NCBI RefSeq assembly: GCF_030818795.1
Contig: NZ_JAUTAY010000001.1
Span: 1,364,001 to 1,428,000 of the forward strand
Origin: Microbacterium sp. SORGH_AS_0862
GTDB lineage: Bacteria; Actinomycetota; Actinomycetes; Actinomycetales; Microbacteriaceae
DNA: 64,000 bases
Direction of reading: 5' to 3'
Part shown: in pieces, positions 48,441-58,314 of the stretch
How the letters are laid out: each line of letters begins with the position of its first letter
Position numbering within the stretch: the first letter of the stretch is position 1
Notes under the pieces: generated by a model
Database searches by the model: none
What the model saw: the letters and a program-made list of their open reading frames with translations, nothing else
Told to the model about the DNA's origin: nothing
Translations under genes and position numbers: made by a program

Positions 48441-49043
48441 CTACACCGCATCCGGCCGTCGGCACACGATGGCGCCGACCGGGCGTGCACCGCGGGCCGC
48501 GCGACGGTGCGTCTCGAGGATCTCGAACCCCTTGCCCTCCAGGCACCGTTCCAGTTCCGCGGCGGGCCAGCGCCACGCACCGACGACCGCGTGGTCGAAC
48601 GGCTCGACCGCATCCGCATCGAAGAATCCGAGCACGAGAGACCCACCCGGGCGCAGCACCCGCGCGAACTCGGCGAGGGGCACGCCGATGCGAGCCGGTG
48701 CGTGGTGGATCGTCGAGAACCACGCGAGTATGCCGCCCACACACGCGTCCGGCGCGTCGATCGCGTCGATCGTGCCGAGATCGAACCGGATGCCGGGGTG
48801 ATTCGCCCGGGCCGTCTCGACGAACTCCGGCGTCAGGTCGATGCCCCGCACGTCGAGACCGCGCTCGGCGAGGTGCGCGCTCCAGTGGCCGGGCCCGCAC
48901 CCCGCATCGAGGACCGGGCCGTGGATGCCGTCGGCCCAGGTCTCGACCAGCTGACGGTCGAAAGGGTGCACGGCGGCCATCGTTCCCAGTGCCTGCGCGT
49001 ACTCGGCGGCCCGCCGGTCGTACGCCTCGGCCACATCCGTCAC
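48441..49043 (-). CDS. Class I SAM-dependent methyltransferase
   Basis: A 200-residue methyltransferase: VAEAYDRRAAEYAQALGTM opens it, motif I is PVLDAGCGPGHWSAHLAERG, motif II VRGIDLTPEFVETA, then GILAWFSTIHHAP and FARVLRPGGSLVLGFFD. The substrate is unknown. It is separate from the methyltransferase of the polyketide operon (different start region and 3.2 kb away). GTG start with TACGCT at 6 nt; longer readings towards 49505 run through a hairpin and into the opposite frame of the regulator and are rejected. Confidence 0.88.
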   Translation of the reverse strand: MTDVAEAYDRRAAEYAQALGTMAAVHPFDRQLVETWADGIHGPVLDAGCGPGHWSAHLAERGLDVRGIDLTPEFVETARANHPGIRFDLGTIDAIDAPDACVGGILAWFSTIHHAPARIGVPLAEFARVLRPGGSLVLGFFDADAVEPFDHAVVGAWRWPAAELERCLEGKGFEILETHRRAARGARPVGAIVCRRPDAV

Positions 49044-49049
49044 CCGTCG

Positions 49050-49055
49050 AGCGTA
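49050..49055 (-). promoter_or_regulatory. Leaderless -10 box of the methyltransferase gene
   Basis: TACGCT on the minus strand, 6 nt before the GTG at 49043. Confidence 0.48.
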
Positions 49056-49070
49056 TCCGGCGCCCCGCCC

Positions 49071-49139
49071 CGTCAGGAGATCTCCCTCCCGCAGGACGAT
49101 TCGCGAAGGATCATCCTGCACCGTGGCGATCTCCTGACG
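49071..49139. repeat. 69-bp nested hairpin between regulator and methyltransferase genes
   Basis: Outer arms CGTCAGGAGATC and GATCTCCTGACG are perfect 12-mers; inner arms GCAGGACGAT (49091-49100) and ATCATCCTGC (49110-49119) pair with one mismatch. It lies 22 nt past the response-regulator stop and 16 nt upstream of a -10 box, so it could end the two-component transcript. Its regular two-step structure also looks like a dispersed repeat. Confidence 0.65.
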
Positions 49140-49161
49140 AAGGATGCGGCGCAGACGGTCC

Positions 49162-49764
49162 TCAGATCCAGCCGCGCTCCTGCGCGCGCAGCAACGCCTG
49201 CTGACGCGTCTCCAGGTGCAGCTTGCCGAGGATCGACGAGACGTGGTTGCGCACCGTGCCGGGCGACAGGTGCAGTGTCCGAGCGATCGTGGCGATCGTC
49301 TGTCCCTCGGCACCGGCCCGCAGCACGTCGAGCTCACGGTCCGTGAGGGGGCTCCGCTCGTCAGCGAGAGCATCGGCGGCGATCTCGGGATCGACGTACC
49401 GACGCCCCGCGGCGACCTGCCGGATGACGTCGGCGACGTCCTGCGCCGGACGCGACTTGGGAAGGAAGCCTTCGACCCCCGCCTGCAGCGCGCGCCGAAG
49501 CACACCCGGCCGCGCGTGCCGGGTCACCGCGACGACCCGCGAACGCGTCTGCTTGCGCACCCGCGCCGCCGCATCGATGCCGTCCAGAACCGGCATCTCG
49601 ACGTCGAAGAGGCACACGTCCGGCTGCAGGCGTAGCGCCGCCGCCACCGCCTGCTCGCCGTCGACGCATTCGCCGACCACCTCGATGTCCTGCTCCAACC
49701 GCAGCAGCGCGGCGAGCGCGGTGCGGATCATGTCCTCGTCGTCGGCGATGAGCACCCGGATCAT
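49162..49764 (-). CDS. DesR-like LuxR-type response regulator
   Basis: A 200-residue regulator. Receiver at 1-120 with IRVLIADDEDMIRTAL, phospho-Asp54 (VCLFDVEMPVLDG) and Lys in VEGFLPKSRPAQD; LuxR HTH at about 135-195 (SPLTDRELDVLRAGAEGQTI, LHLSPGTVRNHVSSILGKL). The sequence type is that of DesR-like regulators paired with DesK-like kinases. ATG overlapped by the kinase stop (4 nt). A candidate autoregulatory palindrome lies before the kinase gene. Confidence 0.93.
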   Translation of the reverse strand: MIRVLIADDEDMIRTALAALLRLEQDIEVVGECVDGEQAVAAALRLQPDVCLFDVEMPVLDGIDAAARVRKQTRSRVVAVTRHARPGVLRRALQAGVEGFLPKSRPAQDVADVIRQVAAGRRYVDPEIAADALADERSPLTDRELDVLRAGAEGQTIATIARTLHLSPGTVRNHVSSILGKLHLETRQQALLRAQERGWI

Positions 49765-50933
49765 GCGCTCACCCCCGTCGGCACGCGCGCGTCCAGGACG
49801 AACACATCGTCGTCGAGCTCGGTCACGAGCGATCCGCCCGCCTCGGCGAGACGCGCCGTCATGCCGTCGATCCCCGCGCCCTCCCCCGTGGCCGCACCGC
49901 CGCGGTCGTTCTCAGCCCGGTACCGCCAGCCGCCGGCGTCCCGCTCCAACGAGAGCCGGGCGAAGCGGCCGCCGCCGTGTTTGAGGATGTTGGTCGTGCT
50001 CTCGCGCACGACGGGTCCGAGCGCGTCGCGGGGTGCGCCGGCCGCATCCGGGCTCACGGCCAGCTCGACGCTGAGTCCTGCCGCACGCAAGAGGTCGGCG
50101 GCGTTGGCCAGCTCGTCCGGGAGCGGAACGCCGCGGAAGCGCGCGGCGAGCGCCCTCGTGCCCACACGGGCCTCATCGACCTCGCGTCGCGCGGCGCGGA
50201 TGTGTTCGAGTGCGGCGGGCGGGTCGGCGCTCAGGCGTTCGGCGAGTTCGAGTTGCAGCGCAACGACCTGCAGATGGTGGCCTTGCAGATCGTGCACATC
50301 GCTTGCCAGGCGCAGTCGTTCCTGGGTCGCCGCGAGGTTCGCCTCGGTGAGGCGGGCGCGGTCGAGCTCGCGCACGATGTCCCACCACCAGAGCATGCTG
50401 ACGACGGTGATCGGCAACGCCACCGGGAACATGAAGAGCACGAAGATGGGTCCGTAGACGAGGGTCGCCTCACCCTCGACCGCGCGCAGGTACTCGATCA
50501 CCGCGACGGCAGCGAGTACGACGGTGACGAGTCCCGTGACCCGGGCCCGCACGCCCCTCGGCCAGGGCAGAGTGCACACGAGTGCTCCCACGAGGGCCAG
50601 CGCCAGCGTGATGCTGCCGGTCACGACCCCGATCGCCACGGCTGCCGCCGCACCGAGGCCGAACGCGGCGACGCGCATCCACCGTCGGCTTCCCGCCGCA
50701 TCCGCCCGGAAGTAGTCGAGGCCCGTCATGACGAACGCCACAAGCCAGGCGAGGGATGCGGCCGCGAACACGATCAGCTCCGGGGCGGACTCGGTGACCC
50801 AGGTCGGGATGGCCCACACCGTGAGCGTGCCGACGGCGAAGAACACGGCGGACGAGAACGTGTACCACCACGTCGCGCGCACGCCGCGACCGACGGCGGG
50901 CTCGGCGGCGGCCGGGGGTGATGAAGCACTCAC
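49761..50933 (-). CDS. DesK-like sensor histidine kinase (HisKA_3)
   Basis: A 390-residue kinase with five or six membrane helices in residues 20-170, a short coiled linker (IVRELDRARLTEANLAATQE), the H-box LASDVHDLQGHHLQVVALQL, the N-box region VVRESTTNILKHGGGRFARL and a G-box GEGAGIDGMTARLAEAGGSL. DesK-type kinases sense membrane fluidity or envelope stress, and many actinobacterial members sit next to transport genes. GTG start with TAGCCT 7 nt upstream and a palindrome just beyond it. The long in-frame extension towards 52661 is noncoding. Confidence 0.92.
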   Translation of the reverse strand: MSASSPPAAAEPAVGRGVRATWWYTFSSAVFFAVGTLTVWAIPTWVTESAPELIVFAAASLAWLVAFVMTGLDYFRADAAGSRRWMRVAAFGLGAAAAVAIGVVTGSITLALALVGALVCTLPWPRGVRARVTGLVTVVLAAVAVIEYLRAVEGEATLVYGPIFVLFMFPVALPITVVSMLWWWDIVRELDRARLTEANLAATQERLRLASDVHDLQGHHLQVVALQLELAERLSADPPAALEHIRAARREVDEARVGTRALAARFRGVPLPDELANAADLLRAAGLSVELAVSPDAAGAPRDALGPVVRESTTNILKHGGGRFARLSLERDAGGWRYRAENDRGGAATGEGAGIDGMTARLAEAGGSLVTELDDDVFVLDARVPTGVSA

Positions 50934-50940
50934 GCCGACC

Positions 50941-50946
50941 AGGCTA
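50941..50946 (-). promoter_or_regulatory. Leaderless -10 box of the DesK-like kinase gene
   Basis: TAGCCT on the minus strand, 7 nt before the GTG at 50933. Confidence 0.5.
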
Positions 50947-50947
50947 C

Positions 50948-50969
50948 GGGCATGACAAAAGTCATGCCC
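50948..50969. promoter_or_regulatory. Palindromic operator of the DesK/DesR-like operon
   Basis: GGGCATGAC and GTCATGCCC are perfect 9-bp arms around AAAA, directly upstream of the -10 box of the kinase gene. The ATGAC-N4-GTCAT shape resembles sites of NarL/DesR-family regulators, so autoregulation by the adjacent regulator is likely. Confidence 0.6.
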
Positions 50970-51083
50970 GACCCGCCCTTTCCTCCCCGGCGGAGGTGAC
51001 GCGACGGCACTGCCGACGAAGGACGCGGCCCGGTGGGATGGAGACGTTCCCCCGACCGCGCATCCCACCCCGACGGAGCCGAC

Positions 51084-51590
51084 ATGCACGATCTCATCGC
51101 AGGATTCCAGAATCTCATCGCCACCGTCCCCGAGCTGGTGCAACCGCTCATCGTCGCACTCGCGGGCGCCGTCCCGTTCGTCGAGGGCGAGGGTGCGACC
51201 GTCATCGGCATCGTCGGCGGCATCCACCCGATCGTCGCCGCCGTCGCCGCCGCTGTCGGCAACTTCGTCTGCGTCGCGATCGTGGTGCTCGTGGGGGCGG
51301 GCGTCCGATCCGCCGTGACCTCCGGGCGCGCCGCCACCGCCGTCGGTCAGGTCACCGAGACGTCGCCGCGCCGAGAGAAGTTCCAGCGCGCCTTCGTGCG
51401 CTACGGCGTGCCGGGCGTGAGCCTGCTCGGGCCGCTGCTGCTTCCGACGCAGCTCACCTCCGCGATGCTCGCCGGCGCCGGTGTCACGAAGGGCCGGATC
51501 CTGGTGTGGCAGGCCATCGCCATCACGATGTGGACCACCATCGCGACCCTCATCGTCACCGGCGTCTGGGCCTTCGCCGGCATCCTCTGA
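51084..51590 (+). CDS. Small multi-drug export protein family membrane protein
   Basis: A 168-residue membrane protein with four or five helices. ALAGAVPFVEGEGATVIGIV is the signature start of the small multi-drug export (DUF2585-like, PF06695) family, and RYGVPGVSLLGPLLLPTQLT is its second conserved segment with Pro and Gly residues. Despite the name, the transport function is unproven. It diverges from the DesK/DesR-like operon and the palindrome at 50948 lies between them, so it might be regulated by that system. CGGAG precedes the ATG. A strong bidirectional terminator closes it. Confidence 0.82.
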   Translation: MHDLIAGFQNLIATVPELVQPLIVALAGAVPFVEGEGATVIGIVGGIHPIVAAVAAAVGNFVCVAIVVLVGAGVRSAVTSGRAATAVGQVTETSPRREKFQRAFVRYGVPGVSLLGPLLLPTQLTSAMLAGAGVTKGRILVWQAIAITMWTTIATLIVTGVWAFAGIL

Positions 51591-51592
51591 GC

Positions 51593-51640
51593 ACGCACGA
51601 GAGGCCCCGCATCCGTCGGGATGCGGGGCCTCTCGTGCGT
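51593..51640. terminator. Bidirectional intrinsic terminator
   Basis: Perfect 22-bp arms (left arm begins ACGCACGAGAGGCCCCGCAT) with a 4-nt loop, between the convergent stops at 51590 and 51644. Confidence 0.92.
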
Positions 51641-51643
51641 CGA

Positions 51644-53851
<2,208 letters not shown>

Positions 53852-53880
53852 ATGTTCTCCTGAAATCTCCGGGACTCAAA

Positions 53881-53901
53881 CTTGAGTCTCACAGGCTCAA
53901 G
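53881..53901. promoter_or_regulatory. HAIR element (HspR operator) of clpB
   Basis: CTTGAGT-N7-GCTCAAG matches the HspR consensus CTTGAGT-N7-ACTCAAG with one change. It is 30 nt before the clpB ATG. An overlapping ACTCAAACTTGAGT palindrome (53874-53887) extends it on the gene side. Confidence 0.85.
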
Positions 53902-53985
53902 TTTATCACCGAGGGTCTTCGAGCACCAGAGGGCACCGCAGATGAGCGTTCGTCACGTAGCCGCCCGGACGGTCGACGCAGCGGC

Positions 53986-53991
53986 TACGGT
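53986..53991 (+). promoter_or_regulatory. Leaderless -10 box of the YkoE-like gene
   Basis: TACGGT, 6 nt before the GTG at 53998. Confidence 0.48.
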
Positions 53992-53997
53992 GCTGCG

Positions 53998-54588
53998 GTG
54001 ATCCGCCGAGCCTCACGCATGCCCCTGACGACCCGCGTGCTCCTCAGCTGCGCCGCGATCGGCGCTGCCGCCGCCGTGCTCCTGACGGTCGCGAACCTCA
54101 CCGCCAAGCTCCTGATCCCGGTGTTCCCGCCGTCGGCGTACATCCTCGCCGGACTCTGGGCCGTGCCCGCGACACTCGCGCTGGCGCTGCTTCGCCGCCC
54201 GGGCGTCGGGGTTCTCACGGGTCTCGTCGCGGGACTGGCGATGACGCCCTTCAGCCCGCAGGGCGCCTACGTCATCCTCGCGACCCTCTGGTGGGGCGCC
54301 GCCTGCGAACTGCCGTTCCTCGTCACGCGATACCGCCGGTGGACGCTCCTGCTGCACGCGTGCGGTGGCATCGTCGCCGGAGCCGCGAGCATCGCGGTGT
54401 CGTACGCGACGGGCGTGATGACGCCCATGCCACTCGCCGCACAGCTCCTCACGATCACCCTCTCCGTCGTTGCGCCGACCGTCGCCGCCCTCGGCGGCGT
54501 GGCCCTGGCGGGGCGGCTGCGGCGAAGCGGCGTCGGCGATCAGTCCGCGAGCGGAGCCGCATCCAGCCGTTCCGCGACATCGGCCTGA
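53998..54588 (+). CDS. ECF transporter S component, YkoE-like
   Basis: A 196-residue membrane protein with about five helices, matching the YkoE substrate-capture subunit: IGAAAAVLLTVANLTAKLLI, PPSAYILAGLWAVPATLALA, LTGLVAGLAMTPFSPQGA, WGAACELPFLVTRY. YkoE-type ECF systems import hydroxymethylpyrimidine or thiamine precursors and need YkoC/YkoD partners. None are adjacent, and no thiamine riboswitch was recognised upstream, so the energising module would have to come from elsewhere. GTG start; the 3' end overlaps the opposite-strand TetR gene by 49 nt. Confidence 0.8.
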   Translation: MIRRASRMPLTTRVLLSCAAIGAAAAVLLTVANLTAKLLIPVFPPSAYILAGLWAVPATLALALLRRPGVGVLTGLVAGLAMTPFSPQGAYVILATLWWGAACELPFLVTRYRRWTLLLHACGGIVAGAASIAVSYATGVMTPMPLAAQLLTITLSVVAPTVAALGGVALAGRLRRSGVGDQSASGAASSRSATSA

Positions 54589-55217
54589 GCGAAGGCGGCC
54601 GCCGCCTCCCGCATCCCGAGACGCACGGCGAGGTGCAGCGTCTCCGGGTCGCCCGCGGCGTCTCGCTGGAATGCCGCGAGGACCAGGGCGTCGACCACCA
54701 CGAACGCGCGCCCGAGCGCTGCGCGCGCGTGCGGCGTCAGCGCGACCGCGTCCTGGCGCTCCAGCGCAGCCACGACATCGTCGAGGATCGTGAGGTCGGC
54801 AGGCGTGTCCCGGGCCGGGACGTCCACGAGCAGCCAGCCCGCGGTGCGGATGGCGCGGAACGACGGGATGGTGCGGTACGCCGTGAGCAGCGACCGCACG
54901 AGCGCGTGGAACACGCTCTGCCCGTCCGGGTGCGGCTGCGCGAGGGCTATGGCGATGAGACGGCGCAGCAGCTGGAAGTTGCGTTCACCGAGCGCCACGA
55001 TGACGGCCTTCGCATCCGGGAAGTAGCGGTAGACGGTGCCGACCGAGGTATGCGCCTCCTCCGCGACGAGGGCGGGCGTGAGCTCGATCGCCCCCACCCG
55101 GTCGACGACGGATGCGGCGGCGCGCAGCAGCCCCTCCACCCGCTCGTTCGAACGCTCCTGCACGGGAAGCCGGCGTAGGCGGGTGACCGGCGTAGGCCGG
55201 CTCAGACTGTGGGGCAT
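54540..55217 (-). CDS. TetR-family transcriptional regulator
   Basis: A 225-residue TetR protein. The HTH is at about residues 22-70: RSNERVEGLLRAAASVVDRV, LTPALVAEEAHTSVGTVYRY, FPDAKAVIVALGER, where SVGTVYRYFPDA is the classical recognition helix. The rest is an Ala-rich ligand domain. GGAGG stands 5 nt before the ATG, which rejects the 43-residue in-frame extension upstream. Target unknown; the YkoE-like gene converges with it and overlaps by 49 nt. Confidence 0.9.
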   Translation of the reverse strand: MPHSLSRPTPVTRLRRLPVQERSNERVEGLLRAAASVVDRVGAIELTPALVAEEAHTSVGTVYRYFPDAKAVIVALGERNFQLLRRLIAIALAQPHPDGQSVFHALVRSLLTAYRTIPSFRAIRTAGWLLVDVPARDTPADLTILDDVVAALERQDAVALTPHARAALGRAFVVVDALVLAAFQRDAAGDPETLHLAVRLGMREAAAAFAQADVAERLDAAPLAD

Positions 55218-55440
55218 GCGGGCCTCCTCCCTTCGCCGCGGTGGTGCGCGATCACGACGATGGGCGGTCCCATCCGCTTCCGATGCTCGCGCTCCGACAC
55301 CGCGGACGTCAATCCCGTGGCGCAGGAGGTGACGATCACTCAGCAATGCACCCCCGGCACGCCGACGGGACCGTACTCTCGCGTCGGCCCGCTACCCGTC
55401 GGGCGCATCCGCATCCGCTTTCCGAGAGGAACATCCCCCC

Positions 55441-55788
55441 ATGACCTCCATGCCCCAGCCCACCGCTGAGACCGGCTCCACGTCGAACACCCCGGCCGTG
55501 CTGACGCACCTGGGCGGCATCCTGTTCTCGTTCATCCCCAGCCTCATCGTCTTCCTCGTGCAGCGCGGGACGGGCTCGAGCCTCTACGAGCAGGCCAAGG
55601 AGGCGCTCAACCTGCAGATCACGGTCTTCCTCGGGATGGTCGTGGCGGGCATCCTGGCGTTCATCATCAACGTGCCCGTGGGCGGGCTCGTGTGGATCGT
55701 GGGCGTCATCTTCGCCGTCATCGGTGCACGCGCCGCAGCCAAGGGCGAGCTGTACCGCAACCGCAGCATCCTGCGCCTGGTGAACTGA
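55441..55788 (+). CDS. DUF4870-family membrane protein
   Basis: A 115-residue protein with three hydrophobic segments. The DUF4870 signature is clear: AVLTHLGGILFSFIPSLIVF, EQAKEALNLQITVFLGMVVA and a final GVIFAVIGARAAAKGELYRN. A polar start of 20 residues precedes the first helix. Proteins of this kind occur in Gram-positive bacteria and archaea with no known function. It is monocistronic. GAGAGGA lies 9 nt before the ATG. Confidence 0.87.
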   Translation: MTSMPQPTAETGSTSNTPAVLTHLGGILFSFIPSLIVFLVQRGTGSSLYEQAKEALNLQITVFLGMVVAGILAFIINVPVGGLVWIVGVIFAVIGARAAAKGELYRNRSILRLVN

Positions 55789-55818
55789 GCCGCGGCGGCC
55801 TGCAGTTCAGCGCGGCGA

Positions 55819-56796
55819 TCACGCGACGGCGGCGACCGCCTCATCGGCCGGACACGCGAACCGGGCACGGTAGGCGGTCGGCGTCGTCGACAGGACGCGC
55901 GTGAAGTTCTGCCGCAGCACGGCCGCGGAGCCGAACCCGCACTCCGCAGCGATCCGATCCAGTCCGTAGTCGGTCTGCTCGAGCAGCCGCTGCGCGTGCA
56001 GCACCCGCTGGCGGGCCAGCCAGGACGCCGGCGTGGCCCCCAGATCGGCTTTGAAGCGCCGTGCGAAGGTGCGGGGCGACATGTGCGCCTTCGCCGCGAG
56101 CTGCTCGACCGACAGTTCCTGACGCAGGTTCTGCACCATCCACTCCGTCACCGGCGCGAGCGAAAGCGACGCGGTCGGCGCGAGCGGTCGCGAGATGAAC
56201 TGAGCCTGGCCGCCTTCGCGTTGCGGGGCCACGACCATGCGGCGTGCGATCGTGTTGGTCGCCTCGGCCCCGAGCTCCTGCCGAAGCAGGTGCAGGCACG
56301 CATCCAGCCCCGCGGCCGTCCCCGCGCTCGTGATGACCTTGCCGTCCTGCACGTAGAGCACGTCCGGGTCGATGTCGAGGCTCGGGTACATCTCGGACAT
56401 CCGGTCGGTGTACTTCCAGTGCGTCGTCGCGCGGCGTCCGTCGAGAACACCGGATGCGGCGAGCACGAACGACCCGCTGCACACGCTCAGCAGCCAGGCG
56501 TTGCGGCGCTCCGCACGGCGCAGCACGTTGGCCAGCCGCGCGTCGATCGTGCCCCAGGTGTCGCGCGGGACGGGAGTGACGACCACGAGATCGGCCTCGT
56601 CGGCGAACGAGAGATCGTGCTCGACATTGATCGAGAAGCCGAGGTTCGACATGATCGCGCCCGGCTCGATGGCGCAGACGCGGAAGTCGAACATCGGGAT
56701 GCCGTCGTCGGTGCGATCGATACCGAACGCCTCGCAGGCCAAGCCGAATTCGAACGGGGTGAACCCGTGCTGGACGACGACGGCGACAGTTCTCAT
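55819..56796 (-). CDS. GlxA-family AraC-type regulator (DJ-1/PfpI domain plus HTH)
   Basis: A 325-residue two-domain protein. Residues 1-190 form a DJ-1/PfpI-like domain (VAVVVQHGFTPFEFGLACEA, the nucleophile elbow WLLSVCSGSFVLAASGVLDG with Cys, RRATTHWKYTD); residues 225-320 form an AraC DNA-binding domain with two HTHs (LSVEQLAAKAHMSPRTFARR, LDRIAAECGFGSAAVLRQNF). GlxA-type regulators often control genes for amine or nitrile metabolism, probably by sensing a ligand in the DJ-1 domain. GGAGAG precedes the ATG. It diverges from a small gene, with two inverted TGGCAG half-sites between them. Confidence 0.92.
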   Translation of the reverse strand: MRTVAVVVQHGFTPFEFGLACEAFGIDRTDDGIPMFDFRVCAIEPGAIMSNLGFSINVEHDLSFADEADLVVVTPVPRDTWGTIDARLANVLRRAERRNAWLLSVCSGSFVLAASGVLDGRRATTHWKYTDRMSEMYPSLDIDPDVLYVQDGKVITSAGTAAGLDACLHLLRQELGAEATNTIARRMVVAPQREGGQAQFISRPLAPTASLSLAPVTEWMVQNLRQELSVEQLAAKAHMSPRTFARRFKADLGATPASWLARQRVLHAQRLLEQTDYGLDRIAAECGFGSAAVLRQNFTRVLSTTPTAYRARFACPADEAVAAVA

Positions 56797-56809
56797 GGAC
56801 TCTCCGAGT

Positions 56810-56844
56810 TGGCAGTATTAACGCGCTTATGGGCAATTCTGCCA
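56810..56844. promoter_or_regulatory. Inverted TGGCAG half-sites, probable GlxA-type operator
   Basis: TGGCAGTATT (56810-56819) and AATTCTGCCA (56835-56844) face each other 15 nt apart, 14 nt before the regulator start. Reversed, the second reads TGGCAGAATT, so the halves share TGGCAGWATT. Confidence 0.55.
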
Positions 56845-56868
56845 GTCGTGGCACGATCGCACAACACA

Positions 56869-56874
56869 TAGCTT
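56869..56874 (+). promoter_or_regulatory. Leaderless -10 box of the small membrane-protein gene
   Basis: TAGCTT, 7 nt before the ATG at 56882. Confidence 0.45.
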
Positions 56875-56881
56875 TTCTGCC

Positions 56882-57151
56882 ATGATCGCACTCATCGTCC
56901 TCGGCATCCTCTCGATCGTGGCCATCGTCGCCACCGTCATCGCCGTCGCGCGGGACGGTTACGGCCCGGTGCGCACCGACTGGAGCCGCCTCCCCGACCG
57001 CGACGACCCTGTGGCCCCCTCCTCGCCCGTCGCGCCCTCGACCACCGACGCGCAGCCGTCCCGCGTTCGAGGGACCCGTGTCGCGGTCGCGGCACCCGAG
57101 ACGCCGCACGTCGCATCCCTCGAACGCGTCAGCTCCACCGCGCGCGCGTAA
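56882..57151 (+). CDS. Small single-helix membrane protein
   Basis: An 89-residue protein. Residues 1-23 (MIALIVLGILSIVAIVATVI) are one membrane helix without a preceding basic stretch, and VARDGYGPVRTDWSRLPDRD follows on the inside, a pattern met in many small actinobacterial membrane proteins. The last 45 residues are Pro/Ala/Thr-rich and probably disordered. The function is unknown. It diverges from the GlxA-type regulator, which may control it. Confidence 0.72.
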   Translation: MIALIVLGILSIVAIVATVIAVARDGYGPVRTDWSRLPDRDDPVAPSSPVAPSTTDAQPSRVRGTRVAVAAPETPHVASLERVSSTARA

Positions 57152-57180
57152 CTCCCGGTCCGGCCGGCGTGTCTTGCGGG

Positions 57181-58314
57181 TCAGTCGCGCGGGGCGCGGC
57201 GGTACGGGGTCATCGCCCGCACCGTGTCGAGCAGGATGCGGGCCGACCGCTCCCACGAGAACCGCGCCACGTGCTCCCGACCGGCGGCGACGGTCGCGGC
57301 GCGCACATCGGGATCGTCCAGCTTCGCGACCGCCGCGGCGAACGCCCGTGGGTCGTGCGGATCGACGTACAGGGCGCCGTCACCGGCCACCTCGCGGAAG
57401 ATCTCGAGGTCGGTGACGACGGCGGGAACGCCCAGCTCCAGCGCTTCGGCGATCGGCAGACCGTAACCCTCGTCGAGACTGGTCGTCGCGAGCACCGCGC
57501 GGTCGGCGAGCAGGCGCGCGTACTCCTCGTCGCTCACGCCGTTGTGGAACACGACGTCGGTGCCGGCGGGCGTGATCGCCTCGAGTTCGGCGCGGCGCTC
57601 GGTCGAGATGCGGCTGAGCAGGTGCAGGGTGCGACCCGGAAGAGAGGCCATCGCGCGCACCAGGTTGTCCACGTTCTTGTACGGCATGAACGAGCCCATG
57701 TAGACGATGTTCCGCACGGGTCCGCTCGCGTCCACCGCAACGCCGTCGAGGCGATCGGCCAGGCGCTGCGGAGCGTTGGGGATCACGACGACGGGCCGCG
57801 ACGTGAGGTTCACGGCAGCGAACTGCCGCTTGCTCGTCTCGCTGACCGTGGCGACCACATCCGCCGCATTGAGCGTCAGGCGCTGCGGAAGGTAGCTGAG
57901 GTGGAACAGTCGCCACCCGAGCCGCACCGGGGCGGGCAGATCCTTCGGCGGCGTGCGGTGGCGGTAGTAGATCGTGTCGTGCAGCGTGAGGATGACACGG
58001 AATCGACGTCCGCCGGTGCCGATGGTCTGCATCGGGGAGAAGACGACATCCGGCGCGAAACGGTTGAGCAGCCGTGCGGTGAAGGGCTCGCGCCACGAGG
58101 TCGGCGCGTGGATCGCGAGCGTCTGCGCACCGTTCGGCAGCAGCGGGATCTGCCGGGCGTCGTGCACGAGGAACGTGACCTCGACGCCCGCATCCTCCGC
58201 GGCCGCCGACACCGCGGCGGCGAGCTCCGCGGAGTAACGGCTGATGCCGTCGTGGAAGTCCGTACGGATGTACCGCGCGTCGAAGAACAGCCGAAGCGGC
58301 CCGGCTGCCGTCAC
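57181..58314 (-). CDS. Glycosyltransferase family 4 protein, second gene of pair
   Basis: A 377-residue GT-B fold enzyme. The N-terminal half begins LRLFFDARYIRTDFHDGISR and holds VILTLHDTIYYRHR and ADVVATVSETSKRQF; the C-terminal donor domain has IVYMGSFMPYKNVDNLVRAM and the EX7E region TSLDEGYGLPIAEALELGVP. It moves a sugar from a nucleotide donor to an acceptor at the inner membrane face; the sugar is not evident. The GTG start overlaps the stop of the upstream GT4 gene by 4 nt, so the two probably act in one short glycan or glycolipid pathway. Confidence 0.9.
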   Translation of the reverse strand: MTAAGPLRLFFDARYIRTDFHDGISRYSAELAAAVSAAAEDAGVEVTFLVHDARQIPLLPNGAQTLAIHAPTSWREPFTARLLNRFAPDVVFSPMQTIGTGGRRFRVILTLHDTIYYRHRTPPKDLPAPVRLGWRLFHLSYLPQRLTLNAADVVATVSETSKRQFAAVNLTSRPVVVIPNAPQRLADRLDGVAVDASGPVRNIVYMGSFMPYKNVDNLVRAMASLPGRTLHLLSRISTERRAELEAITPAGTDVVFHNGVSDEEYARLLADRAVLATTSLDEGYGLPIAEALELGVPAVVTDLEIFREVAGDGALYVDPHDPRAFAAAVAKLDDPDVRAATVAAGREHVARFSWERSARILLDTVRAMTPYRRAPRD

